Positions 49,385 to 60,387 of a stretch of DNA of 64,000 bases are shown here, piece by piece. A model generated the notes under the pieces. That model did no database searches. It saw only the letters and a program-made list of their open reading frames with translations, and was not told where the DNA came from. The stretch is taken from the NCBI GenBank assembly GCA_025093555.1, contig JAIWNF010000029.1, positions 62,001 through 126,000 of the forward strand, in the 5' to 3' direction. Within the stretch, counting starts at the first letter, position 1. Every line of letters begins with the position of its first letter. The translations under genes were made by a program, and so were the position numbers. The stretch comes from Circinella umbellata (taxonomy: Eukaryota; Mucoromycota; Mucoromycetes; Mucorales; Lichtheimiaceae).

Positions 49385-51865
49385 ATGCCATCTGCCAAAT
49401 TCCATCGATTTAAACGTAAAAACTTTCAGGGCCTTGTTTATTGTGATTATTGTGAAAAACTATTGTGGGGTTTAGCGCGACAAGGCGTTCATTGTATCGG
49501 TAAAACTATTTCTCTCTTTTTTTTTTGGTACTTCTCACAAAATAATATATCATTAGTAACCATAATTTTTTTTTCCAATGCCTATTTTTAATAATTTTGT
49601 TTCCCATTCTTCCAACACCTCCCCACTCTCTTCTCTTTTAACCATTTCCTATATATATATATAAAGAATGTGGATATAATTGTCACGAAGAATGTAGTAA
49701 AATGGTTGTACAGTGTCGACCTCCTCGACGTATTAGTCCGGACTCACTTTCAGTAACTGATTCCGAAGCAGAATCTTTATCCAAATATAATTCCCCACGG
49801 GGTTCATTACACCAAGACGATTTATTTCATCACCATCACCCACAACACCACCACCATACTAATAGCATTCATAGTGTCAGTTCAGTAAATAACAACAATA
49901 ACAGAAAAAGAACACCTCCAGCCATTGAAACAGACTCTATTGGTGAAATTATACGTTCGCCTACTTTTTCAACTGCTAGTACTCCCATTATTAACGACCA
50001 TAACAGCAACAACAATAACAATAATAGCCCTAATAACCTCAATAACAATAATAATAATACATCATCATCATCATCTCATCGACCTTCTACAACTGGAAAT
50101 AATTCAGTTAAAGCATATCGAAAATCTCTCAAACAACATGTTCAAAATACCATTATTCAAGCAGTACCAGTATCATCAAAAATTGTCAGTAATAGTAATA
50201 ATAATAATCAAAATGGTTTGAACGTTTTAAATCCACAAACAACAGCCAAATCATTTTCTCGAGTCGTTGCACGGTCAAGAGCTGTTTATAATATAACCGA
50301 ATGGATTTATGATATTTATTCCTGGAAGCATACCCTTTCTTCTGTCTTTTGCGTTACACTATGGATTGCATTATGTAATTTATTTTTTTATTGTTTGCAT
50401 AATAATTAAGGAGTAACCAAGTTACAATAGTTTACTCACTGATGAATAATCAAGGAGAATGAATTATCCCCATTAAAATAATAACTCTCTAAATTATTTA
50501 TTATTAATTTTAATTTAGGTTTATACCCATCACTGCTTCTTATTATTCCACCCTCTTTGGTAATTGGTTTATATATCCATGTGGGCGTTAAACCTACAAC
50601 AACAGCATCTCAAGCCTTAGTTCCACGTTATGATGAAAATTCAGCGGATTATTTTTCCAATTTGGAACGAACACAACAAAGTATGCAATTCCTGATTCGA
50701 ATTTATGACAACATTGCTTATCATTTGGCCCATGTTTGGTTGACCCCAGGTTCCTATCGTATTCTTACTATGGTTGCCATAACAACGTCCTTATTGTTCT
50801 GGGCACTAGGGCGTTGGATTATCATGTTAATGGGTCTGGTGATCTTAACCAACAAGACCTGGGTTGGTTCGACCGCAGAAATCTGTTTACAGTTCTTTTT
50901 GGAAGTAGTACAAACTACTATGGATGTTTTACAAAAATTAACATCTTTCTCTCTTCGAAATAAGAAGAATAAGGATAGCAACAACAAAGAAAAGAATGGA
51001 TCATTTACGCAACCCATTGAAATTTCAGTATATGAAAATCAACGATGGTGGGCAGGTAGTGGTTATACCTCTCAGGTAAATATATAATTATATAGTGTGT
51101 GTGTGTGTGTGAAAAAAAATGGAACGTGTGCATGTGTGTAGTGCTGGGGAAGAGAGATTAAAAATTATGTATTTTTTTTTTTTTTGATTTTGTGTAATAT
51201 ACATAAAACTAAAAAGAATCAAAAAAAAATTAATGGGGCTCTTTTAACCTTTCTATAAGTTATTACGGTCGGAACGAGCCGGGTGGTCTAACTTGACCGG
51301 TTCAGAACCTTTACCAAGTAAAGATGAAATGCCACCTCCATCGAGTTATGAATGGGGAAAAACTGAATGGGAATTGGATATCACAGGGCCTTGGACGGAT
51401 GAGCAACTTGGACTAGGTAAGGTTTTTATTTTACTCAAAAAAAGAAAGAAATATGGATAGACTCTTTTTTTTTGACATGGAATTTTTGTTTTTTTGCTAA
51501 TTTATCAATTTTTGTTGATTGTTTATTTTTTAATTGATTTATAATTCTATCTAGTGGTAAGTGTTGTTGCTGTTATTATTCTTTGTGTCGTGGAGGGGAG
51601 ACGATACAATGGAATTACATTTAAACAAACTAACTTTTGCATTTCACTATAGAATATTATTGAATGTGATGAAAAAGGTTGGGTTTATAGCGATCATCGA
51701 TGGCAAAATCCACGTGGTCGACCTGATCGAACACCAAAAACAAAACCAACAGAAGGAGGTGCAAATAATAATAGTGGACCAGAAAATACACGTCCATTAA
51801 CAAGACGAAGACGATGGTATCGAAAAGCATATCCTATTCTTTCAAAATCTAAAAAATCAGTCTAG
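49385..51865 (+). CDS. C1-domain, Pex30/Pex24-like membrane protein with dysferlin (DysF) domain
   Basis: A 583-residue protein. Exons: 49385-49499, 49667-50374, 50519-51075, 51260-51416, an inferred 2-nt exon 51555-51556, and 51653-51865. The N-terminus is a zinc-binding C1 domain (HRFKRKNFQGLVYCDYC, GVHCIECGYNCHEEC) of the diacylglycerol/phorbol-ester type. About 150 residues of low complexity (His, Asn, Ser) follow. The middle has reticulon-like hydrophobic hairpins (SSVFCVTLWIALC, YPSLLLIIPPSLVIGLYIHVGV, ILTMVAITTSLLFWALG, WIIMLMGLVILTN). The end is a dysferlin domain (ISVYENQRWWAGSGY, ERAGWSN, YEWGKTEWELDITG, DEKGWVYSDHRWQNP, TRRRRWYRKAYP). Pex30-family proteins shape ER domains at peroxisome and lipid-droplet contact sites. 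An N-terminal C1 domain would couple this to diacylglycerol. Confidence 0.85.
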
Positions 51866-52107
51866 TCTGTTTCTTTATCCTACAAGACTGAAAAAGATAA
51901 ACTTTGTTCTTTTTGTATGATTTTTTTTTACAAGTAAAAAGATAAAAGAATATTATTATTTTTATTATTATTATTATTTGTTGCCATTCTTTTTACTTTC
52001 TCTTTTTTTGTTTTTTTAAATGGAAGGAATTGTACATTCATATATTTATATGATGTAAATTATGAATATATACAAGGAGATATGAAATTAAGGTTTAGAA
52101 ATATTAT

Positions 52108-53307
52108 TCATTGTCTTGTTCTTTTGGATACAGTCCACCGTAACCGTTTTTCAGGTCGTTGTAATGCTGTGTCCAATTCTTCTTTTTCTTCATTATTATC
52201 ATCATCTTTTTGTTGCTGATCTTCTTTATTTCCTCCCCTTTTCGTTTTCTTTTGTTGTGTATCTTCATCAGATTCTGTTGAATCCAAATCAATGGTAGCA
52301 GGTACTACTTTTGGAACAGTTGTTACTGGTTGTTCAGTTACTGATATGGGACTATTCATAATAGTACTATTGGATGTTTTATTTTTTGAAACGGTTGTCG
52401 CATTTGATGATGACGTACTCGATTGCTCTTGTACTTCTTGTTGTTCCAAAGGCGGTGGATGATATGTACAATCGACCGTATTATGATGATCCAAAATTTT
52501 ACATCGATTACAGCACATATAACTTAGTTGAATATGGCATTTTGGGTTTGGATAATTAGGAGCATTCATATAAGTACGTGTGGTATTTCCTTTTAATCCT
52601 GCAACACTTGTATCATGACCTTTCAAAACGACTGTACCACTTCCACGATATATACCAGTTGCATCCTTTTCCAACCAAATATGTAAAATATCGCGTTCAG
52701 ATATACTTGTTGCTTTCGCATCCATCAAAATAGTATTTACCCAATGCCGAAAGCAACCCAAACGTTCATTTTCTGGAATTAAGGCCATTTGTGATAATGA
52801 AATAATCGTATATTTGGCTGGGTCAGTGGTAGTCGTCAACGGTAAATAAGTCGTGTCATTGTATTTTATTTCGTGCTGTAATGCTTTAATTCGTAATTCA
52901 TTGGAAGCAAAAAGAACTTCAATAATCAAAGGTGTAGAAGTAGTCGCAGCACTAGTAGTGTCAAGATCATTAGTATCCTCACTTGTTGTTAAAGGAGGAG
53001 TTGTTTCTAAAGAAGGTGTTGCTGATGTTGCTGATGGTGCTGCTGTTGCTGCTGTTGCTGCTGTTGCTGCTGTTGCTGCTGTTGTTGTTGGTATAGGTAG
53101 TTGTCGAGCAGCAATAATATCACCTGAATCAAAATTGTCACGAATTAAAATAATAGCTTCTTCTTCATTTGAAATGGTGTCCTTGAAATTATATAAAAGA
53201 GTTCGGTCATATGGAACAATACGCCAACGATCAAATGGAAGACTTGGTTGGATACCAGGTAGTCGAGTCATTGCTGGTTCATTTAATTTTATATTTGTTC
53301 CTGTCAT
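52108..53307 (-). CDS. Intronless zinc-knuckle-like protein, possibly from a LINE/gag ORF1
   Basis: A single-exon frame of 399 residues, unlike the intron-rich neighbours. The first 100 residues have a basic/aromatic start and a TAATAAT-type tandem run (threonine/alanine, from imperfect repeats near 53025-53085). The middle (EVLFASNELRIKALQHEIKY, GCFRHWVNTILMDAKA, RDILHIWLEKDATGIYRGSGTVVLKG) looks like an alpha/beta RRM-like fold. A Cys/His cluster follows (CCNRCKILDHHNTVDC), near the CCHC knuckle C-x2-C-x4-H-x4-C but with one extra residue. The tail is acidic and basic by turns, with KKTKRGG. Retrotransposon ORF1/gag proteins share this order, but no reverse transcriptase or poly-A tail is adjacent, so it may be a host gene derived from one. 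Function unknown. Confidence 0.7.
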   Translation of the reverse strand: MTGTNIKLNEPAMTRLPGIQPSLPFDRWRIVPYDRTLLYNFKDTISNEEEAIILIRDNFDSGDIIAARQLPIPTTTAATAATAATAATAAPSATSATPSLETTPPLTTSEDTNDLDTTSAATTSTPLIIEVLFASNELRIKALQHEIKYNDTTYLPLTTTTDPAKYTIISLSQMALIPENERLGCFRHWVNTILMDAKATSISERDILHIWLEKDATGIYRGSGTVVLKGHDTSVAGLKGNTTRTYMNAPNYPNPKCHIQLSYMCCNRCKILDHHNTVDCTYHPPPLEQQEVQEQSSTSSSNATTVSKNKTSNSTIMNSPISVTEQPVTTVPKVVPATIDLDSTESDEDTQQKKTKRGGNKEDQQQKDDDNNEEKEELDTALQRPEKRLRWTVSKRTRQ

Positions 53308-56300
53308 ACTTGTTAAAGTTTCGAGTTTTTTTTTTCTAGTTTTTTAAAGCTTTCCACTTCCGCAGGCTTCTCCTGAATGTTTTTTTTTTCAATTAAAAAA
53401 AAACTCAATATGGATTCTTTTTTTTGATAATACATTATAACTACATGAATTGATAATGATAAATTATATTTCAATTGAGGAAATAGGGCCCCACCGCAGT
53501 AAAATCAATTATTTAACATTGTTTTACTGATTCAATTGTTATATACACCATATCATATACGTATAATCTTTTTTTTCTACGTATCCCCGTCATATAAATA
53601 TAACGGGTGTGGCGACTCCATAATTAAATGTTGGTTATTTTGTTTTAATACCTTTGTTATCAGTCTTACTCGATGAATACCAACATTATCCCGCTTATGG
53701 GCAAGTGAAAGAAACAGACGACAGGAATAACTACTATATATTATGCTGTGTTAGATAATGGTATTTTCTTTTCATCTTTTCAAGCAGTATGATTAAAAGG
53801 AAAAAAAGGCTTCTCAAGGTGTCATAATATAAAAGTTTACCTCTATTGTTGATTGTAAAATTTGTCAAAGAAAAATAATTAATATTTTGATAAGAATGAG
53901 AGAGGAAGTAACAAGATGAAAAAGTTAAAAAGTAACCAAAAAAAATGATACAGTCATTTCAATAAACACCACCATTGGCAAAGTATGTCTTTTTTTTTCA
54001 CTTTGGGCTGAGACAATTCTAGGTTTAAAGGAAAAACGAAAATTCGTAAACTGTTTTCCTTGTGTGGATTATTGTTTTTAACAAGTTTTACATAATAACA
54101 GATATATTAAATGTTATTTTTTTCACATTGATTATAACAACGTACGTAGTTCAAACAATTGGCGTTTGGCTATGAGGAAAACCTTAAATAAACGCGTGTT
54201 CCTATAGTGACGCGTCTTGGTCTACACGCGTTGCTATACCAACTGAAACATTTTAGAAATAAAAAAAAATTAATGAGTTACTATAAAAAGAAAAAGACAC
54301 TAATCAAAATGATTAATGAATGATATTATTATCATTTTCTTATTAAATAATATCAATAGGCTGTACGAGAAAGGTTGGTGGACTTTTCGATTGGGGGAAA
54401 GGGGAAGAGGGGAAGGGGGGTAATTAATTTTTTATCATTTCCTTATTGTTTGACACCGGGTTATCCATTGACAAGCCTTTAGTGATGGAATATTTCACTT
54501 CATCTACCACCATGATTGACACTACGTAAAAGAAAAAAAAAAGGTGTGAAAAAATGAACCGCTTTCATACTTTTTTTTTGGCGTGACAGCTTTAAGTTTT
54601 TTTTTTTCAAGTTTTTTATTGGATAAGTTAATTTAAAGTACAGAGCAGGACGATAGGATTACTAAGTAAAGTATACGCTTGTATGAATAAAAATGGAAAG
54701 GATTGATGAAAGAAGTACATTTTGTCAAGGCAATAAAAATAACAGTTTTCTCCTATGCACACTAAACTTGTTTCACAGCCAACTCCGAAGAAAGCACGGA
54801 CCCATTCCATTTTATTTGGTACAACCTTATAATAATTTAGTTTTTCAGTTGTCAAGAAGTCGACTGCAGCTATACTTGTGTCTCAAACAGTTTACCTTAT
54901 CAAAAGTTGAAATTTCAACCCCAGGGGTTGGCTACAGTTAAGGAATGAAATTGAATAATTTGTAGAAAAAGCATTATAAACTGACATTGTTTACAAACAA
55001 AATTCTATTTATTTTATTCGTTAATTGTCAAGTTTTTGTACATTATGAAAAAAGCACACCTTTTCACTTAACTTCTGGGGCTAAAATTTTAACTTTCAAT
55101 AGAATAAACTACCTGAACATAAGTATATTACAAATCAAAACATATGTTAAAAGCCAAAGAAAAGAAATCACGTATCACAATTCCGATCAACAGTTCTGAG
55201 AAATGACAAATGGTCTACTATATTGACTTTTGAAATATATGTCAACCATTTTTAAATGTCTTAATAAACAAAAGACCACACAATTTACCGTTCAATGGAA
55301 ATCCTAAAAAAATATAGACCAATGTCGGATTAAAATCGCAACTTACGTATGATTTTAACGTTTGGAAAAGAACTAGTCAAGACGACGTGAATTTTGGCTT
55401 GGCAAGGCTCTCGGATAAAGGAACAACTCAAGTCCAAGAATAAAAAGTAATCAAAAGTAATTGACAAATCTAGGCAAAATAAAAACAAAAAGGTAATTAT
55501 AGGCTCATTCTTTTTTTTCATTTACTTTAGCTATAGTATCCTTCGTAATAATAGTTTAAATGGAAGGTGTACTAATCGGCTGCCTGTACGCATGTGGTCG
55601 CTTTCTTACGGTACATTGGAAGTTGCAAGAGTATATAATATACAAAGAGCAAGAGCGAATATATTAACTGAAATAGCATTATTATATTATAGCGAAGACT
55701 TATAGTACTCATCATTTACTTAGTCATTGCCAAGTTCCTATCCTTCAGCATCATCATCAAACTTACCGTGAGCTTTAGCTTCAGCATCAAGCAGCATAGC
55801 CATATTTCACCTCATCTATCCATATAATCTGTATATAATATATTTGTAAATTGATAAATCTAACATGATTGATAAATCTTTTTCTGCCACTTTTAAAAAA
55901 CCGGCTACAAATAATATAATACTCGAAGTTTCATTATACTTTATCTGAAGTTCCCCCACCTTCTTTCTCTCTCTAATTCAAACATAATAAATAACTGCTC
56001 ATGTGCCAAATCATTATTTTTCATACATGAGTATGCTTCTTTGACAATCCAAATTAATATGCATTCACTTGTACAAAGAAGAAATACTACGTACTTAGCA
56101 AAAATAAGCTCTGGTATCCATTGGATTCCCATCGCTGTTCCATTCCTTCCTTCAACGAAAGAAGACGACATAGTGTTGTCTAAACGAATAACCTTTCCCT
56201 GGGAGCAGCAGGGTAGCACAAAGCGATGGTATATAGTTTCTAAATTATCACTCGAATGCAGTCATGTATCAACAAATGCATCTATCCGCACGTACTTGTT

Positions 56301-58825
56301 CCTTCAGTTAATTAAATGGATGTACAAGAAGGAAGAGCTAAAAAAAAGATCATCGAGTCTTATAATTCACATACTGAAGGCAAAAATAAATATTTTTCTA
56401 ACAAAGATAACATTTCAAATAAGTTATAATACACCAGCAGTAGTTATAAATGCGTCAGAAGAAAAAACTGCGTAGGATATATCGTAATCATAGTAATAAA
56501 ATGAATATTTAAGATCTTTCTTTATACTCCTTAGCAAAAGAAGAAAAGGCGTATGTTTGAAAGTAAGCACAAAACAGGCTTTTTTTTACCTGTTTGCATT
56601 TTAAGTTTTCTTGTTTACTCTATAACTATTTCTACTACTACGTAATATAAATTCCTCTCCCTCTTTCCCCCACCAACGTAATAAAAAATGAATATACATA
56701 AACGACACAATCAGATAGTAGCGATCATGTCATTCTAGGGGTCGACATGATTATTTACGTTCTGCGTTTAGTACAAGTATTTTAGTAACTGGAATAGTAC
56801 CAAAAAAGTGGTCGCTAGTACAAGGCATCTCACCACTCAGAACTGATAGTGATGCTAGCAAAGCACAATGCTACGTATTTCTCTAAAACAAGCTTGCTTT
56901 TGACAGATTGCTACGTAAAGAAAAGGCTATTTTAGCAACAAAATGAAGAAAGAAATAAGAAAAGGGGGAGTACGTAAGACAGATTAAAAAACTTTTTTTT
57001 TTGCCTTCCAACAAGTAACAATTCTATCCTCACCTAAACATTTCATTTTTTCTTATCATTGTACCAAAGAAAGACATTTGTCTGAATTGAAAACTCTTAC
57101 TGTAACAATCAATCCAGTACCTTCTCTTAAATAAAGTTGTTGGTTCATGAACCTGATAAATAACTTGATTTTATGGAACACGAATTGGCTGGAGAAAATT
57201 GTGAATTTGTTGATATGAATTTAAAATAATGATAAGAACTCTATTGCTCAATAGGAACTAAACAATATCAATTACCTTGGATCAATGCATGTACACGTTT
57301 GACCTCCTTCTAATATTGAAGAAATATGTATTTTAAACGCACAATATACTCCTTTAACTCGCGTAGCCAGAGTATATATTATTTGTAACACAGGTTTGTA
57401 AAAGCAAGATACACAGTGGCTACAATCCCTAAGAACGGCTGGGTGAGGTATTAATAGTTATGGATAAAAATTTCAACAATATCCAAAAACTATAACTTTA
57501 ACACTTTATCATCATTCTGAATATTTCGTAAGATATCGGTTTGAATATTGCAGTGGTGCGAATACTCACACCAAAGCAGCTACAATAGCATCATCGCTTG
57601 TAACTTGATTACTGCTGTTATTCATTTTTGATAAATAGGAAAGACAAAACGAAGTACGTATCATAATTTATTTGCTTTTTTTGAAAAAACCAAATGCTCT
57701 TTACTTATTATTCATGATTACCAGAATTACTAATGCTTTATATCTTTGTCTACCCTGTCATTGAACGTTTTGGGGTTGGAATCACTGCCAACGCAATGTT
57801 TTTTACATTATATATAATCGTAACCATTCTTATTCTTTATGCCTTCAACGCTTTATAAACATGGCATCACTGTAACTAGTACAGCTCTATTATCACTGAA
57901 AAAATATATAGAATTGACAATCATGCTTATTACTACAGCTTATAATGTACAAAAAAAATATTATGTTATACAAACCAATTTAATATGCGGCACTTGTACC
58001 ATTTTCTCAACATTTAGAAAAGCCTTTTTTTACTTACTTAAACTAGTGCCATCAGGTGGGATAATTTGATTTTTTTTACTTATTTATTACTTTATATAAT
58101 ACCCATTATTATAGTTCTCAAGAACAACTGAATCATTACTGATTTGGTTACTACGCCAATGTACTTCCCTTTTATTGTTGACTCTTTAAAAGGAATTTCG
58201 TTTCCCATTTTTTTTAGTCAAAGCGTTAGTTGTCATTTTGAATGGAACTCCTATTGTGATACACATTAAAAACAAAGAATAATACTACATGGCATTATAT
58301 GTACGCTGTTCCTCTGCATGCATGATGCAGCCTTTTTGTTCACGACACATAATTTAGCTTTACGTATCTAAGATATATGTTTAACATGCCTCACTATGAG
58401 ACTAATGTAATGTTAAAATTACGATTTATAAACACGCACAATGACATGGTGATCTTATTATTTGGTTTGTTTGCATATTAGTATCATTTGAAGTATGCAA
58501 GATATTATGTTATGATTGTTCATAGTATTACAATCATCAAGGATAACAAGCTTCACACCTACTCAGTAAATAATCTTGAGCCGTTGCTGTGACCAGAAAT
58601 TTTTAAATATAAAACTGTTCCATTTGCATCATCTGTTATACTCTACATTATTTTTCTTTTGAAGTACGACGCGGAGAGTGATACATGGAGTAACAATATA
58701 TGTTTTTAGTACCAAAAAATAGTACTACTCAGCCCCACTCTACAAGGTAAAGCCAACGAATATTTATACATACGCTCTATCATGGTGTTTTTTCGTGTCT
58801 CATTTCACTACATGCAAATTTCAAG
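53308..58825. other. Long intergenic stretch left of the transposable element
   Basis: 5.5 kb with no convincing gene. One frame of 138 codons is listed separately. A minus-strand piece starting with ATG at about 55802 reads MAMLLDAEAKAH and meets a GTAAGT, like a first exon, but no second exon was found. No RNA gene recognised. Confidence 0.4.
56059..56475 (+). CDS. Doubtful ORF, 138 codons
   Basis: The longest frame in the 5.5-kb gap, ATG at 56059 to a TAG. I recognise no family. The product is basic with a Trp/Ile/Pro-rich part (GIHWIPIAVPFLP) and a hydrophobic Lys-rich end. It might be a remnant or a chance frame; no introns or flanking signals support it. Confidence 0.2.
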   Translation: MHSLVQRRNTTYLAKISSGIHWIPIAVPFLPSTKEDDIVLSKRITFPWEQQGSTKRWYIVSKLSLECSHVSTNASIRTYLFLQLIKWMYKKEELKKRSSSLIIHILKAKINIFLTKITFQISYNTPAVVINASEEKTA

Positions 58826-58827
58826 TA
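58826..58827. other. TA target-site duplication, left copy
   Basis: A TA directly outside the left terminal inverted repeat; the partner is TA at 63949-63950. Beyond these the flanks differ (TTCAAG on the left, TATAGTC on the right). TA is its own complement, so it could also be counted as the first two bases of each arm. Confidence 0.6.
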
Positions 58828-59928
58828 TTGGTTTTTTCCGAATGGTTCGCGTCCCCCCATTTTTATTTTTGCGTGATGTGAATTTCGAATTTCGCTGAGA
58901 ATGATTTTCGAATTTGCCAATGATGGATTTTCAGATTTGCGCAGAAAAAATTTCCAATTTGGCGTGCTTGGACTTTTATGTTCGCGTCCCACTTATTTTA
59001 TATTCGCGTTCCATTTATTTTATATTCGCGTTCCATTTATTTTATATTTGCGTCCTATTCATTTTATATTTGTATTTCATATATTATTTTTTAGTAAAAA
59101 AAAAAAAAGATAATAGTACAGTATTTTGCGTTTAAAAATATAAAAAATGGAAGAATTAAATACACTTTTTGAGATCTACCGTTACAAAACTTTATCGACT
59201 AGTATATTTATCCGGTCAGGAGTATACTTTATTAAACACAATTACTAGGATATCAATGTAAAAACAATATCTAAAAAGTTTACAAAGCAGAGCTATATAG
59301 CATTTGAATTAAAATAAAAAAGTTACTGGTATTGGTGTAATCTCGAGATAACCAGTATTCTCGGTGCGCATATCTACAAAGTCAATTTATAAAACCCAGT
59401 ATGCACACCAATAACCATTATGTATGTATTTTTCTCCATGTTAAGACACTTTAGCAAACTTTTAAAAGCGCCGAAACTCAAGTTTGACAGTTTACAGTAG
59501 TAGCAGTTTTAACAGTGGACATGGTAATTAAATATATCAGCAATAAATGTAGCAGAGTAGAAGTAAGCTGTCATGCAACCATGTTGCGATTCACAGAAGC
59601 GTGTCCTTCCTATTTTTTTGTTCTTTGTATAAGCTAGCTCAAGCTCTCCATTATTGAACTCAATTTATTTAGCCTATTGAAAGTGTGGCTTTACATTCAG
59701 ACTACTACTTGAAAACAGCAAATGCATATCCCACATTAACCCCTTTTACACCTTCGTTTTGAAGAAAAAAAAATGAAAAAAGTAGACCAGTTACTCAAAA
59801 AGTGAACCGGTTGCTCAAAAAGTGGACCGGTTGCTCAAAAAGTAGACCAGTTACTCAAAAAGTGAACCGGTTGCTCAAAAAGTAGACCGGTTGCTCAAAA
59901 AGTGGACCTGTTGCTCAAAAAGTGGACC
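58828..59928 (+). repeat. Left terminal inverted repeat
   Basis: 1101 bp matching the complement of 62826-63948. Outer part: two units of a 22-bp repeat (CGCGTTCCATTTATTTTATA plus TT, about 59008-59052) and related partial units. Inner part: the first seven units of the 20-bp array. It has one fewer 22-bp unit than the right arm. Confidence 0.9.
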
Positions 59929-60328
59929 GGTTGCTCAAAAAAGTGGACCGGTTGCTCAAAAAGTGGACCAGTTGCTCAAAAAAGTGGACCGGTTGCTCAA
60001 AAAAGTGGACCGGTTGCTCAAAAAAGTGGACCGGTTGCTCAAAAAAGTGGACCGGTTGCTCAAAAAAGTGGACCGGTTGCTCAAAAAAGTGGACCGGTTG
60101 GACCGGTTGGACTGGTTGCTCAAAAAGTGGACCGGTTGCTCAAAAAAGTGGACCGGTTGCTCAAAAAGTGGACCAGTTGCTCAAAAAAGTGGACCGGTTG
60201 CTCAAAAAAGTGGACCGGTTGCTCAAAAAAGTGGACCGGTTGCTCAAAAAAGTGGACCGGTTGCTCAAAAAAGTGGACCGGTTGCTCAAAAAAGTGGACC
60301 GGTTGCTCAAAAAAGTGGACCGGTTGCT
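59781..60328 (+). repeat. Left tandem array of a 20-21 bp unit
   Basis: About 26 head-to-tail units of AGTGGACCGGTTGCTCAAAA, with variants (GACCAG, GAACCGG, GACCTG) and one compressed unit near 60090-60115. The first seven lie in the left inverted repeat and carry the variants; later units are more uniform and mostly 21 bp, suggesting a newer expansion. Each unit contains the palindrome ACCGGT. Units adjoin directly with no spacers. Confidence 0.95.
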
Positions 60329-60387
60329 TTTCCTCCTTTTCTCTCAATCATTACATTATGTAGATCACAAAAAGACAAGCTCTGTGT

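Noticed and set aside
58780..58992. A 70-codon minus-strand frame and its mirror at 63784-63996
   Set aside because: They lie in the two inverted-repeat arms and run out into unrelated flanking DNA; mirror identity reflects the DNA repeat, not coding.
59781..60328. CRISPR-like appearance of regular repeats
   Set aside because: Units are contiguous without unique spacers, and the genome is eukaryotic.
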